A DNA stretch of 64,000 bases from Maratus speciosus (GCA_963932465.1 OZ010791.1:318366283-318430282), one strand, 5' to 3'. Counted from the first letter of the stretch, positions 1 to 13,050 are shown. Notes: a model not told the origin generated them from the letters alone. A program made the numbers and translations.

Positions 1-75
1 GAGATAAATATCTCACATATCAAAGGCAAAAGGTCAATTCGAGTGTGTGGAGAGACTGGTGACATGATCGAGTAA
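1..75 (+). CDS. Possible 3' terminal coding exon of an unidentified gene (partial)
   Basis: From the first base of the window one frame stays open for 24 codons and ends in TAA at 73-75. The peptide is mixed and hydrophilic (it contains KGKRSIRVCGETGDMIE), unlike the Phe/Ile/Asn/Lys-rich chance translations elsewhere here, and base composition is richer in G than the following DNA. It would be the last part of a gene entering from the left; the acceptor is outside the window or absent. I do not recognise the family. A run of 24 open codons is not by itself significant, so the call rests on composition and on plausible polyadenylation signals downstream. Confidence 0.33.
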   Translation, partial: EINISHIKGKRSIRVCGETGDMIE

Positions 76-560
76 TACTACAACTGCAGTTGTTTTTCAA
101 ACTAAACTCTAAATTTGTATTCCTTACAATGTATCAAGCAGGATATGAACTGTATGCGTATTGTATCACATTAGGTAATGTTTTAACATTTAGTGTAACT
201 GCACTAGGTTACTAATGCTGCAAAAGAAAAAAAAACTTTTTTTTTACTGTTATTGTGAAGTTATGTTATTACAAGAAAACGACATAATATTTAAGACGAG
301 TTTACTGTCTAAGTGAAGTTTCACCAGAGATTATATTTAATCTCCCTAAAATTAAAAATGAGTGTAATATGTAAGTGTAGTAAAACAAAACAACTGTGAT
401 GAAGACAATAGAAACATCACAAGTTTGAAATTTAAAGAAAATGCATGTGAAGGATCAGCATCCTGTAAACTGGGCATTCTTTGTTGTGAAACAAAGTGAT
501 GGTGACATGAAATGTCATGACATCAAAGAAATATAATAATAAAGGAAAATTAAGAATCTG
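76..560 (+). other. Putative 3' UTR with AATAAA signal
   Basis: AT-rich, no open frame of note. A canonical AATAAA lies at 538-543 and a second AATAAA about 40 bases further on, consistent with the 3' end of a transcript whose stop codon would be at 73-75. This depends wholly on the exon call at 1-75. Confidence 0.25.
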
Positions 561-1140
561 TTAAAAATTAATTTTTTAATAAATGTTTAAATTGTGATTT
601 TATTTGAAGGGGGGGGGGGGAGAATAATGACAAATTACAATGAACCAGTAAGGTTAAATGTTGATTTTTGAGGGGAGAGGAGGTTAAATGAATATATAAC
701 GGGAAAGCCGTTATAATTCTGGATCCAGTTACCCCAATAGTTATAAATATTTTTTTGTGTTTTTCTTGCTACGGGAAGTAAATTTCTCCATTGTTTTTTG
801 CTCACAATAAAGAAAATGATAGAATACTTTATTAAAATTATGTAATGAAATTAAAAAAAAAGCATATTGAGTGGTATCAAACCAAATTTCTTGGCCCCTT
901 GAGAGGTGGTGATGTCATTATGGCATCACTTAATTTAAATTCCTAATTGCCACATTGGCACGTGAATTTTATAATGAAAATTTCACCTTTATTAAGTACG
1001 CGAAAATATACTTTTACTTGTTTTCAGATAGATTCTCTTGTAAACATCGGTGTTATTATATTATTTCAACATTTTACGAATGCAAGTACCTTGCCCCTGA
1101 AAGCGAGATAGGCAGACCTGGAAATTGTACTATACACAGG

Positions 1141-1260
1141 GTTCGCATTCTACAGGGAAACTTTTATCGTTCCTACCACTATTTTGAAAATAATATCTTC
1201 ATCGCACCTTTCTGTAAGGGTTCTGGTAGGAACAATACAATTTTCCCTATATAATGCGAC
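1141..1260. repeat. Small foldback (about 40-bp inverted arms)
   Basis: The left arm (1141-1179) begins GTTCGCATTCTACAGGGAAA and pairs imperfectly with the right arm (1220-1260), whose reverse complement begins GTCGCATTATATAGGGAAA. Both arms also share GTTCCTACCA near the loop. Loop is about 40 nt. This looks like a degenerate MITE; no convincing target-site duplication is visible, so the superfamily is open. Confidence 0.55.
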
Positions 1261-1821
1261 CTCTGGATAAAGTACTTAAGTACTTACGTAGCCGTTAGTT
1301 CATAGATTTACCTTGCTAATTTTTCCTTAAAATACCCATGCGACTTTTATACTTATTATCTATACTAAGTACATAAGTGCTTCCTTAAGTTTTATGTTTT
1401 TGGTATAAATAAATCTTATATTTTCACATTTAGTGCTTTTTTTAGACACATTGACAGCAAAGGTTTCTCTTACAACGCTGTTTATTGACATATAATTTAC
1501 ATGATCTGCCTGGTTTAATTTTTTTTAAGTTGTTTACACTTTTTCAAACAGGACTTGATATCCGGTATGAAAAAATATGAACGCGTGTGGAACATAGACC
1601 CCCCCCCCCTGGTCGAGGAAAGAAAGATGAAATATGCATATTTTTATATATTTAAATATTAAAATGTAATTTTGAACATTTCAGTCTGATAGAGGGAACC
1701 TAACTGAATACATTTACAGACGTTCAGACTTTAATTCAAATGAACATTAGTTTTTTGAAGCTGAATTGTCAGAAGCTCCAGAGTCACATTGTAAAATCAT
1801 GTCCCAGTTGCCCCAACTAAC

Positions 1822-1882
1822 CTTATAATTCTAAAAGCCATAACTTCTGTTCTAGTGAGAATTTTAAGCAAACAATTGTATC
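1822..1882 (-). repeat. Dispersed repeat fragment, inverted partner at 20461-20521
   Basis: Reverse complement matches 20461-20521 closely, including the shared string AGAAGTTATGGCTTTTAGAA and a GATANAATTGTTT block. Family unknown; the similarity seems to fade outside these limits. Confidence 0.6.
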
Positions 1883-4800
1883 AAAATGTTAAGAAAAATG
1901 TGTGTTTGTTTGAAAACAAATGTTTGATAAATGTTTATAATAAAATTATTATGAAATAAAATGTTTGAAAATAAATTTCAAATGAAAAATGTATTAAGAG
2001 CCTTCTGATAACCATCCAAAGGAACTTAATTGACAATACCGGAGATTCAGCTTAAAATTTATTTTAAGTAATCTAAAAAAAAAAAAAAAATAGTTCGCTA
2101 TGTAAAATATCTGAGTGTACCCTGACATATGTAACAAAAGCAATTTACAATGCAATGTAGAGAGAGTGTCTTAGAATATTGTTTGAGATATTATTTAATT
2201 GCAGCAGAAACAAAGTGATATAGTTTATTAAATTTTACTGCAGAATGTTTTGTTAATTTGTGTGTATATGACAAAAATGATGAAAATATGACAAAAATGA
2301 TATGGATAGATTATCATCTTTAAAAGGATAGTTTTTATTGTATGCATTTAGTGCTAGTGTGTGTTTTCCAGATGAACTAAATGTATGTTATTATTACATG
2401 TGTAAATTAAAATTTTGGGATTGCAAATAGAAATCTAATACTTTACTGTCCGTTATTGCATTGAATTTCATTGTTTCTATACTCAATATTATTTTTTATT
2501 GTTAAAAATATTGAAAATTCCTTTCTCTCACATGCACTATTGTTACTATAAAACTAATTTTGCAAACTTAAGTTTGTAATAAATATATTGATTAGGCATC
2601 TATTTAGACTTGACAATTTTCTCGATACCGGATGGTTTTGGGTGAATATTTTGTCCCAAACAGCTCCATGTAAAATTACATAAATCCAGTAACTTTTAAT
2701 TATATAAGTTAATTTATTGAGAATATTCGAGATCATCCATGATGATATAGCAAGATTTTCATTGAACATCAAGAGTAAAATATGGAATGTTCGGCAGTCA
2801 CAGAGTTAGTGAAATGATGTTCCAGAGGCTTTAGCATTATTCGCATTTTTAACAAATTTTAGCATAGTATAAATTTGATATTTGTAAGTTTGGATCCCTT
2901 GTTAAACGTTTGTATGGCCTTGTCTAATTATATGTGCCCTTTTTTGCAATTTGTGATGTATTTTGTGACCGCAAAACATGCCGTTTAAAGCACATTATTA
3001 GACAATAAATCTATAAACAACGACTTATTATCTGTCGCTCTATCAAAAATAAGATCACAGTGTTTATCAACAAATTTGCGAAATATAAGTATGTCATAAA
3101 GATCTAATAGTTTGTTATTTCAGAATCTTCATGCATAACCTTGTATAGACGGCAAATGTTTACCGTGCATTTGAATAACTTTATTAAATTTCAATCAATG
3201 TGGTTAGGTTTACTGCTTAAAGAATGTGCATGTAGAGTTTAATACTTTTTCAAGACATAAGAAATTTTGCAATGCGTTATGTTCTTCAAGAGCTACACTT
3301 TAAGCAAATTTTACTGATATTAACCTACCTAAAAGAAAACAATTAAAATTAATAAAGTGTATCTTATGTTACCTACAGCGATTTCTGTAGGAAAATGTAC
3401 ATGAAATAGTTATACTTATTTTACATGTGCAGAAACATTTATTCGGATACATTAAGGATTGTTAGTGGTATTTGTTATAAGTAGTGTTTAATGACGTTAT
3501 ACATTTTGAGCTCTTCTGAATATTTATATCAAGGTATTATTGAAATTAATTTGTCACAATCGTAGAAATATTAAAATATTAATTTTTTGAGCATATTATA
3601 TAACATTATACGTATGTGTATTTGGGTTACCTGAGTTAGTTATTAGTATGTTAATATGTCATCATGTATAATACTTGAATAGCATCGAAAACATACTGAA
3701 ATACATCAATATTATTTTTTTCTTCAAATGTTTTCCGCAATTATATAACTTTTAAAATGGAACAAATTCTTTTATAATTACAAAATATCGAAATAGGCTT
3801 CTTCATTTCCCTTACGCTGCAATGTAATTTTAGTTAGGTATGCAAGCATCTTTGAGCAACATGAATAATAACATCATAATACTAAATAACAACTAGTACA
3901 AAATTTAGAGAAGGAAGTAAATACATTAGTACTGACTTTAGCAATGGAAATTAGTGCCACATAGAAATTTATTAAATGGAAGAAAAAACAATAGTATAAA
4001 ATAGCAGAAAGGGCGAGAATGTTACAAATTATACTGGAAGATATTGCACAAATGTTCATCGAAGTAAGGTATTTGCTTGGAAATTGCTGGTTTTGTAACG
4101 CATGAAACCATTGCTTGCGATATTAAAGATTTACGTAATGCTTTGGATTCGCAGAATCCCTAAACATTTTCGAAGCGTCAGAATCGTTGTAAAAAAATGT
4201 TTCAAGTTTCCTCTCAAGGACACTTTGTTTAGTTTTGATGTACCATACTGTATTTTTGTTAATAGCTTTACACCAAATGCCGTAAGTGCTTCTTGTCTTA
4301 TAGATTATTTGACAGTAATCACCAAAAATAAAGTTGATTTTCATATTTAATTATGTAATATCACCAAATAATTGGCAATGAAGCGGTTGATCGACATTTA
4401 TTACTTTTTATAGATATAAGAAGAAGTGCCACGATTTTGGGTTACATGGACATTGGTGCATTACTTGAACATAAAACAAAATGAAATATTTAAAATCTTT
4501 CAGAGGTCTATCGTGTTAAATTTGCTCACGTAATTACTAATATATTAACAATTAATGACACTTGCTGAAAACTGATGTGTTGAATTACGTTACAGTTCTC
4601 CCCAGCCTTCTTCTACTTGTGCACTAATGTCAGATGTAATATCGCAAAAAATATTTTCTAAAGTTGCATTATTTATGAAATGATATTCTTTTGTTAAACA
4701 TGAACAAAAAAAAAAAAGAAAAGAGTAAAAGTAAAAGTAAATACATCTTTGCTTAGCATAATAAAAACCACAACTGAACAAATTAATACATGTCTTTGAT

Positions 4801-5307
4801 CGAACAAAATGTACAAACATGTGCTTTTTTACTTTCTTTTATCAAAAGTTTTGTAACTATACTTTTTGTTTCAATAATGGATTCAATTATAGGATAAATT
4901 ATTTCGCTAAAAAAAAGGTCATCTGGCTGTTAAACTGCAGCAATGCAATATGTTCAAAACTAAAAATTAGAAAAATAAATAAAATAAACAAAGATTATAA
5001 TAATTTAAAAAAAACACACTTTTATCAATTAAGAGCCTAATATTAATTAATTTATAACTATACATAGGAAAACCTATAAAGAAATTGACTAGTATATATC
5101 TAAAACTATATTTTAAATATTTTGTTTTACTTTTATGTAGACATATCTTTAAAAAATGTTATGCATATTTAAAATAAATTCACAAACTCACGCTTTCTAC
5201 TAATCGTAAAAAAGATGACGAATTTTCTTTGAACGGTTTTGTTGCCCACGCCCAATTGATGTATTTTAGCGGAAGTTTTTGTATGGGAAAATCATGAGGT
5301 GCAGTCA

Positions 5308-7565
5308 TGAAATCAGAAATGGGTAGTTCTGAAATTAAGTGGAAATTTGAGTCCCAATCAATTTTTTGTACTTTTATGCAAATAATTGTTCAACTAACTA
5401 GATAATCTATGAAGAAGCATCTAAAACGTGTATTAAAAATACTTTAGAATGAATTTGAAATTTAAAAGTATTTTAATAAAATTAAAATCATACTAAATGT
5501 CACCCCCATAGTATGTCCCTCCATGCCTGTTTTTACTTTACAACATGAATGTATCCCATAAGATAAACGAAAAGAACCCTATAAAATGCATTAAGTTCAA
5601 AAATGGATATACTTTACTTACTTTTTAAAAGAAAATTTTGGAAAATTACATTAAAAAAAAAAAAAAAAAAAATCACAGACCAAGATGCTTCAGTCCCCAG
5701 AATTAGAGCAACTTCCGTGACATATGAGTTATATGAGTTATAGTTAAATAAAAATCTACTAGATGACAGCATAATCTAGAACTTGGAATGCAAATTAACT
5801 ATAGGCAACTGCTTATTAGATGGACTATTTCTGAAGCATGGTAAGTTGTTATTTCATCTAGTTTTAATTAAAAAACTTTTAATTATTATAGTGTACTTTA
5901 ATTGGGTGTCAACGCCATGGCCTCATTCATTTTGTCAGTTTTAAAAATAGCAGAATTCTGTTGATAAGCAGCGTTAAATTGCTTTATTTAATTTTGTATC
6001 CGAGTAGCATTATGTTCAAGTTGTGCATAGTATAGAAAATATTAGGCCTAATCTCAGATATATCACCTCCATGGATGTCACCTCCATGCCATTGTTGTAT
6101 CATGGCGGTGTTACTGACCCACGGATGTGACATTTATTGATGTAAACAATATTTTAAGGGTGCTTAAAGTATATTTTTAATTATTGAACCTATATTTTTA
6201 TTTTAGGAATAATTTCATATTAATAAAAATATTTTTTTTAAACAGAAAATTTTTAATTCTAAAATATTTAATTTTGTATAAGTTTGATTTTTTAATGCCT
6301 TTCAATATTTCTTTCAATACAAGTTAAATTTTGATTTAATTAAAGTTTATTTTAAAACCTCTAAAGGAGAAGTCGAGAGAAGAAAGCAAATAAAGAAAAA
6401 TTACAGCATGTTCTTTTAAAATCTACTGCACCAGAAACAGATGACGATCCAGAAATTATAAATAATCCTATTACAAATGTTAAAAATGTGATAGGAAGAG
6501 CAGGTTCCAGTCGGGTAAAAAGTGGTCGAAAAATTGTTAACAGAAGCGAAACAAAAGCATACTAAAGAATAGAATTGCTTGAAAAAGAGCTTAAAAATGT
6601 TATGAGAAGTGGAAATATAAAAGAAAAAAGATTATTATAAGAAAAAATATCAACGTATCATAAGTAAGTGAAAAAATTTAAAAAGTACAAAAGAGATGGT
6701 ACATAAAATATTGAAATGTAAAAATGTTTCTCCTAAAGTCAGAAGATGCCTGGAATTCAATTCAGCATTGACTACTCAAATCGAGAAAAATTTTGAAAAA
6801 AAATGTGAAGTCTCAAATGTCAAAGAAAGCTTTTGGACTTGTCCTTTCTGAAAAAATAATAAAGAAGTACCGCAGTCTGCACAAGATTTCAGTTTGGTCC
6901 TGTTAATCTGTATTTAGCAAATGTGACCTCATTTGAAGATTACGTAGAAGTTAAGTTTATGCAAAGATGTTCGGGATCCAAGAACAAATTTGTTTTCAGT
7001 AAGGAGCAGGAAACAATCATAAGATATGAAAAATAAATTTGTGCGGTGTGAAAGGGGTCGAAAAGTGAACAATCGGTTACAACATATCTTTGATTTAATC
7101 CCTCAAAACTGCAATATTGTTTAATAAAAAATTAAATTTGAGCTTTTTTCTTTTTAAACATGCTACTTAAGTATAGTGTTCTTTACCTGTGTTGTAATCC
7201 AATTTTTGTTTTGATGTATTATTTGACTTTCTGTATTTCATTGAAATAACATATTATATCTCTTAAACAATAAAACAAACTAATATCGCAACCATAAATG
7301 TTTTCCCATCTAGTAAATGGACAATGAAACTTATATTCATCAGTACTATTAAAGGTTGTCACCTCCATGTTTATATGAAAAATTTAATTTAATTTTAAAT
7401 TAAAAAAACATTTAATCTTGACCGCTGATCATTATTTATTTATCTATAAAACCTTAAGAAAATGTTGGAAACACAACTTAAACGCAACAATTTGAACTTT
7501 AATTTTTTACAAATTACCAAAGTGAAATTTCCACTTAATTTCAGAACTAGCCAAATGATTTTCAA
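5308..7565. mobile_element. Inverted-repeat-bounded segment, probable decayed DNA transposon
   Basis: A near-perfect inverted pair brackets about 2.2 kb: TAGTTCTGAAATTAAGTGGA near 5320-5345 and its reverse complement near 7530-7553. Just inside, the phrase TCACCTCCATG recurs (twice at 6063-6090, again near 7358, with a variant near 5502). The interior carries the broken ORF at 6365-7036. Terminal inverted repeats around a single decayed ORF suggest a DNA transposon, but I cannot define a target-site duplication or superfamily. True ends may lie a little outside the stated limits. Confidence 0.45.
6365..7036 (+). pseudogene. Broken basic, coiled-coil ORF of unknown family (transposon-associated?)
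   Basis: Coding signal runs across all three forward frames, broken by in-frame stops and at least two frameshifts. In order: a basic N-terminal stretch (RRSREKKANKEKLQHVL); an acidic patch (PETDDDPEI); a heptad-like coiled coil (IELLEKELKNV); a block VSPKVRRCLEFNSAL; a basic KIIKKYRSLHKI; and a C-terminal block NLYL..VTSFEDYVEVKFMQR, then SGSKNKFVF and stop TAA at 7034-7036. This order (basic/coiled-coil head, conserved central helix, a YEVKF-like compact C-terminus) is protein-like and not chance, and I have the impression of similar uncharacterised repeat-associated proteins in animals. I do not assign a function. It is dead as written. Confidence 0.5.
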
Positions 7566-7989
7566 GATAAATATTGAATGCTTATAAAAGAGTATTTGAA
7601 AAAGACATATTTTTACTTTTATACTTATTTATTACACAAAAAAATTATTTGTTATTTAAAAGTATTAAATTGAACAACAGTTATATCGCTATGATTTTTT
7701 TCTAAGAACATACTAGTGCCTTTCAAACTTCTAGAGAAACTTTCTCTATGATACAACCAGTTCATAAAAGTGATGGAATGTAACTTCAAAATAAACCTTT
7801 GCTTTTTACTATATTTTAATGAATAAAGTGCGCTTAATTAAAAATATTAAATGGATGCTTTGAATGATTAAGTCTTGAATATTACCTGTTTTTTATGTCT
7901 CATAATATCATAATTAAACGATTTTGTAGGTATTTTATTTTAATTACGAAATAGAAATATTCGCTGAAAATACAGTTAACTCAGTTATC

Positions 7990-8900
7990 GGTTATGTAGT
8001 AGCTCTAGAAGTTGATGAAATACATTTACACAACAAATAATCGTAAATATGCTCAATAATGATAATAAAATATATATTTATATCCACAAGAAAAAATTTT
8101 GGCAACTTTCCCATCTCAAGTAATATCAATTTCGCAAATGCATTTATTTATGTGACATTTCACGTCTGCACATATTTATGTAACATAATCTTAAAATCCA
8201 TTCGTTAAATATTTCATCCGAAATCTCATCCATTACAAAAACTCCAGGAATGTAATCATATGACTAAATACCCAAAATATCATCGTCTTACTTTGCGCAA
8301 TTTCCATAAACGATTTCGATTGGAGATATTGCGTTTGTATATGCTGGTGTAATATTTTGAAATGTGTTTCGTATGCAGTCTAAACTTTTTTTTAAACAGT
8401 TATCGTCGAAGTTTCGTAAAATATAAAAGACTGGAGGTAAATTGCAAAATCAATAGAGCTTAAAAAGAAGATCATTATTTAAAAAAAGGTTCAAAGTTTT
8501 CGTTTTAAAAGGCTGGTATGAATTTGTTCAAAGGATATCCATCCATTAACATATTACACAATTTTCTAAATGTAACTATACACATTCATGAACTTATAAT
8601 AATATTACTAACACACAGTTTTAGTAATGATATTCGAATTTAAATTATCATTTTATTTGTATAAATGTTCATAATGAAAAAGGAATATCTCTGACTATTC
8701 ATTAAACACTTCTTTTAAAACAGGTAGGGTATAATAGAACTTTCGTCATTAAACTAAACGATATTAATTGAATAGAAAATATGATGGTAAATTTAAACCT
8801 TGCATAGTAATTTATTGGTAAATATGTGTTTTTTAATTTCTGATTCATTGAAAATGCTTTATTTTTAATTAAAACAATAAATGCTTTGAAAAAAATTACT
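7990..8900. repeat. Degenerate dispersed repeat, copy 1 (partner 25600-26520, same orientation)
   Basis: About 0.9 kb aligns collinearly with 25600-26520. The best anchors are GTGTTTCGTATGCAGTCTAA, GCAATTTCCATAAA, AAATTGCAAAATCAAT and AAAACAG.TAGGG. On the minus strand both copies keep traces of one common reading frame: here CIRNTFQNITPAYTN, then IPGVFVMDEISDE and CRREMSHK; in copy 2 CIRNTV..FTPVYSNE, then LIDDMSNES and RCEMPYK. Both are interrupted by stops. Probably an old transposon or gene fragment; family unknown. Confidence 0.55.
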
Positions 8901-9130
8901 AATATTTATAACAATTAATAATAAATGTAACCGATTTCAAAGAATTCATTTTTAAATAAATTCTAGAAAATTTGTTTAAAATTGAATGTTTTCGAAACTT
9001 ACATATCGTCTAAAATGAGATTATTTGTTTTACTGCACAAAAAATTAAACATTACTTCGAAAATATTCCAATTTTCCCGTTTGATTTAAATAATAAATTA
9101 AGCTTGTGATACATCTGTACATTAGCATTT
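8901..9130. other. AT-rich spacer before element A1
   Basis: No repeat or coding signal recognised. The target site of the following element is within AT-rich DNA. Confidence 0.4.
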
Positions 9131-9255
9131 TAGGTAGATTTCGTATGAAATACTACCTATTGGGATCGTTCCTATGTTGGAATTTCTGAAAAATTTTTGC
9201 AGATCTACACCGATCATGACCCCTAGAACCCAAAAGCACCCTCAGTAAAAAACTT

Positions 9256-9259
9256 TATA

Positions 9260-9291
<32 letters not shown>

Positions 9292-9320
9292 GATCTATCT
9301 ATCTATATATCTATATATAT
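9256..9320. repeat. (ATCT)n microsatellite inside A1
   Basis: About ten ATCT units with one CGAT variant, grading into TATATC. It sits between the conserved left block and the tandem core of A1, the place where element A2 has (TA)n. Confidence 0.95.
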
Positions 9321-9483
9321 CACTTTCTTCTGGACACGATAACTTTCGTAATTCTGCACCAATCTCTTTCAAACTGATACATAAAATCAATGGGCATAAA
9401 ATCTCGGTCAAGTTCGTTAATGGGCAAAATCGGACCAAGGGGAGGGAAATAGGGAGGGGTTTTGTGAAAACAGAAAACCCCCC

Positions 9484-10110
9484 ATAACTTCTTAATTTTT
9501 GTACATATCAAATCAGTTTAAAGTTTTTATTACTTCTAAAAATAGGGCCAAAAATGTATGTATCACAGATTTTTGATAAAGTTAAAAATGGGCTCAAGGG
9601 GCGCAAAAAATAGGGTTTTTGGGAGAAAAAAAATCATAACTTCGTCAATTCTCAAGATATCAAATTCAATTAATTTTATTATAAATTTCCTTAACATTAT
9701 CTAAAACTTTTATATTCACAAGTTTTTGATAGGAGCAATTCGTACCGCAAAAAAAAATTAAAAACGAAAACAAAAAGGGCGTTTGAAGAAGAAAAAAATC
9801 CATAACTTCGTCAATTCTCAAGATATCAAATCCAATTAATTTTATCATGAATCTCCTTAACATTATCTACAACTTTTATATTCACAAGTTTTTGATAGGA
9901 CCAATTCGTACCGCAAAAAAATTTAAAAACGAAAACAAAAAAGGGGTTTGAAGAAGAAAAAAATCCATAACTCCGTCAATTCAAAAGATATAAAATCCCC
10001 ATGAATTTATCATATATCTTCTTAATATTGTCTACAACATCTATATAGACAAGTTTTGGATAGGACCAATTCTTAGAGCAAAAACAAATTAAAAATACAT
10101 ACCGGTTGAA
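9484..10110. repeat. Tandem repeat array, unit about 165 bp, ~3.8 copies (in A1)
   Basis: Units start at the phrase CATAACTTC/CATAACTCC at 9484, 9635, 9801 and 9966 (spacings 151, 166, 165). The units share TCAAGATATCAAAT, TTCACAAGTTTTTGATAGGA and ATTCGTACCGC. The first unit is the most diverged. The short open frames across the array are artefacts of the repeat. Confidence 0.85.
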
Positions 10111-10129
10111 GTAAAAAATGATCTTAGTA

Positions 10130-10560
10130 AGAGTGTATTCAAATCCAAACTGCTTATTTTCTTACTCATTTTACAATTCATTTTTGCTCTCAAAGGCTTC
10201 CAATTGGTACGTTTACTTACTCAGAAACTATATAATGTACCGTAATGGTCGATTTTCTGATAGGGGCAGAATATATTTTTTTAAATGCTGTTAAAAAGGG
10301 CATTTTGAACCGAATTTACCGAAGCGGATTGTGTTGGAAAAAGCATTGTATTAAGGATGCGCTTAAATCCAAACTGCTTATTTTCTGACTGGTTTTTAAA
10401 TTCATTTTTGCTCTCAAACGCATTTAATTGGTAGATTCGCTTATTCAGAAACTATATAATGTACCGTAATAATCGATTTTTAGATAGAAGCAGAATATAT
10501 TTTAAAAAATGATGTCAAAGTGGGCATTTTGAACGGAATTTCCCGAAGCGATTGTGTTAG
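10130..10560. repeat. Tandem repeat, unit about 223 bp, ~1.9 copies (in A1)
   Basis: Two units share AAATCCAAACTGCTTATTTT (near 10140 and 10365), CATTTTTGCTCTCAAA, AGAAACTATATAATGTACCG and GGGCATTTTGAAC. Unrelated in sequence to the adjoining 165-bp array. Confidence 0.85.
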
Positions 10561-10953
10561 AAACGAAAAATATTGTCCTTCTGAGAAAATAATTGTTTAT
10601 ATATCAAGTTTTAATTAATTGAACAAAAAATAAAAACACAGGTCGCTTATAAATCTCTTCAAAAATCACGTCAGCAAGTTTCATATTTTTTTTTAATTAA
10701 AAATGAATCTGGAATTATGCCAGAAAATTTCGAGTTGTTGAGCATGGAAAAGTATTTTTTTGAATACCGCCCTACCATGATTCTGATAAAACCAGCTATT
10801 ATATGAAAATGAAATAAAAACTCGTCAAGAGCGGCCAGATAAAATTGTTAAAGTGGATTTATCTATAATCATGATTTAGTTTTTGTTTGTGAAATTAGTA
10901 TATTTGACTTCGAAATCTACCTCTGCCTGTAGGCCGGGCCGGCAGGGATTTTT

Positions 10954-13050
10954 AGACTGGTTATGATAATAGCTCCAATATGTAACTGAAATAAAATACA
11001 TGATTTTTTTCTCTTTATAATTTTTGATTACAGTTAAATAAATACGAATTTAATAAAACACTATTCACAATTTCTACGAAATTACAAATAAAAAAAAAGT
11101 AGAGTATAAAAATTACTCTGTAACTAAGATGTATTTTTAATGAAAAGTTATATAATTTTTCGTTTCTAAATTAAAAATCTATATTAGATACATAATTGTC
11201 AATGTAACATTCTTTTACAGATTTTTTTTTAAGTCTGACGATATCTTAATTGTAAGAATATCCTCACGAGATACATTTTAAACCATTAACCGCCAAAACT
11301 ATAAGGTTGAAATTTTCAACTTTTTAGCTGAACTTCGTTTGCCTCCACAAGATAATTTTCGCTTTATATGAGTTTAAAATTTTATGTCTTTAGGTAAAGA
11401 CAATTTTTTAATTCAAAAATAGTGGTGGGAATGTAAATAACTTAAATATGTGCAGTTATTTTGACCGTTGCGTGAACGCAACACCAGCGGATAACGGGTT
11501 AGTTAAAAGTAGTTTAAAAATTCATTTTATTCTCTGAAATTTCTTTTTAAAATGTACATTCAACAGAATTCTTCTTCAAAATTAACGAAAACGAAAAAAA
11601 AGCTGATGAATTAAAATGAAAAGATGATCATTTCAATAATAATAATAATGTTAATGTAAATGATGAAATTGTAATGATGACAGGTATAAAAATTTTTACA
11701 TGAAAAAATTTTACATTTTGATTTATAAAATTTTCAGTGTGTTTTTGAAAAAAATATATATACTATTAAATATTTCTCATTAAAAATTAACAGATAGAAG
11801 ATATAAAAATTTCCACTTCGTTAACGTTTTAAACATTTTATATTATGTTTTGTTAAAAATATTATACGTTTTTAAATTAACTAAACATTTCTGCTACATT
11901 TAATTATTTAATTTACTAACAGAATTAATATTTTTTTCAGCATATATAGTATAGTTTCCACTAAATATACGTGATACCATGTGCCTTGTTACTGTTCATT
12001 CAGTATAAAAATATGCAAACATTTGTTAAACAATTGCATTATTTATATTAAATTCTAAATGATAAAAATATAAAGAAACAAAACCACAAAATTTTTCTTG
12101 TTTCATGCTAGCAATGTTTTTCTTTAAATGATCATCACAGATCGTTTCTTTATATATCTGATATTTTGATAATCAATAGAAATATATTTAGCCAAAACTT
12201 ATATCATATTCGCTAACATATTTAGCAGTTTTTCTGTTTATACAACGAAAATAATTTTAGCAGTGAAATTTGAAATTTTCTTTTATCGAATCTGTTAATG
12301 TTGATCCATGCTTTTGATTGAAAAAGGAGTAAAAAATGGTAATTTTTGACATTATAGAACATTATTTTATATATTATCGCAGACATGGAATTTGATATTT
12401 ATTTCTCTGTGATTATTATACCTCAGATCGGTGAAGTTTTGTAATTGAGAAAATGGCATTTGATATGAACATTACATTTGAACAATAGACACTTTATAAA
12501 AGGCGTATGTTGCGAGTAGTCTGTGGTATACGCTATCTGAAGGGGTATGAAACGAAAAACCACTTCCGGGATAGGATGCCGTTAAAGCCCTTGTTAATAA
12601 AGACAGAGCGCATTAATTTAAAGTACTAGAAATCTTGCTAATTCCATCATATTTTTTCGTTAAGTGTTCAATTTCTCCCTCTGCCCCCCCCCACCCCCCC
12701 GACAAAAAAATGGAAATTTGGTCATGGCTAGAATTCTAAAGGACGCAGAGAAAATATTCATCCGATTGGTTTATAAATATTCAATGAGTTACATTTGTTT
12801 CGAAAATATATCCATTTTGAAATTATTTTTCGAAAAAAAAAAAGAATTAATTATACACTATCACTTTTAACAGAAATAAATTTCTAGAGGCTTCAAATAT
12901 GCGAATCCAAAATTGAAGCTTATTTCGACTAATACATTTTGAGAAGCTTTTTTTTTAACGGTAACAAATGAATATACCATTTATAATTGCTAATGGACGT
13001 AAGATTAAAACTTAAAAGAGAGCAAAATAGTTTTCTCTGACTATTGACAT
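10954..13050. other. AT-rich stretch without recognisable genes
   Basis: No protein-like frame. It contains only low-complexity AT-rich DNA plus a C-run near 12685-12700. The frames at 12664-12870 and 12929-13117 are chance-like or lie over the following foldback. Confidence 0.45.

Larger units (their letters stand above)
561..5307. other. AT-rich stretch without recognisable genes
   Basis: No credible coding frame. It contains a G12 run (609-620), A-tracts, a small inverted repeat (1141-1260) and a dispersed repeat fragment (1822-1882), both listed separately. The frames at 4102-4350 and its antisense 4123-4344 overlap each other and have chance-like composition. The phrase CAGTTNCCCCAA occurs near 727 and 1804 in the same orientation, suggesting an old direct repeat. 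I see nothing else to annotate. Confidence 0.5.
9131..10953 (+). mobile_element. Helitron-like (Helentron/HINE-type) element A1, non-autonomous
   Basis: The left end is a hairpin: AGGTAGATTTCGTATGAAAT begins it and CTACCT closes it (9132-9158). Then follow a short conserved block containing GATCATGACCCC, an ATCT microsatellite (9256-9320), two tandem arrays (9484-10110 and 10130-10560), and a right end in which CGAAATCTACCT (10911-10922) is the exact 12-bp inverted complement of the left AGGTAGATTTCG and abuts a GC-rich hairpin (CTGCC...GGCAG, 10923-10945). The same two ends and conserved block recur in reverse at 38597-43980 with a different interior. Hairpin, microsatellite, tandem core and a sub-terminal inverted repeat beside a 3' stem-loop is the published DINE-1/HINE layout. 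No Rep/helicase is present. The superfamily is inferred from structure alone. Confidence 0.6.

Noticed and set aside
1129..1273. hAT-type 8-bp target duplication around the 1141-1260 foldback
   Set aside because: The flanking octamers do not match.
4102..4350. 82-codon forward frame with a 73-codon antisense frame over the same bases
   Set aside because: Mutually overlapping, no motif, chance-like composition, no splice or regulatory context.
11281..11510. Possible TTAA-flanked MITE (TTAACCGCC ... GGGTTAGTTAA)
   Set aside because: The ends do not align as inverted repeats beyond a few bases.
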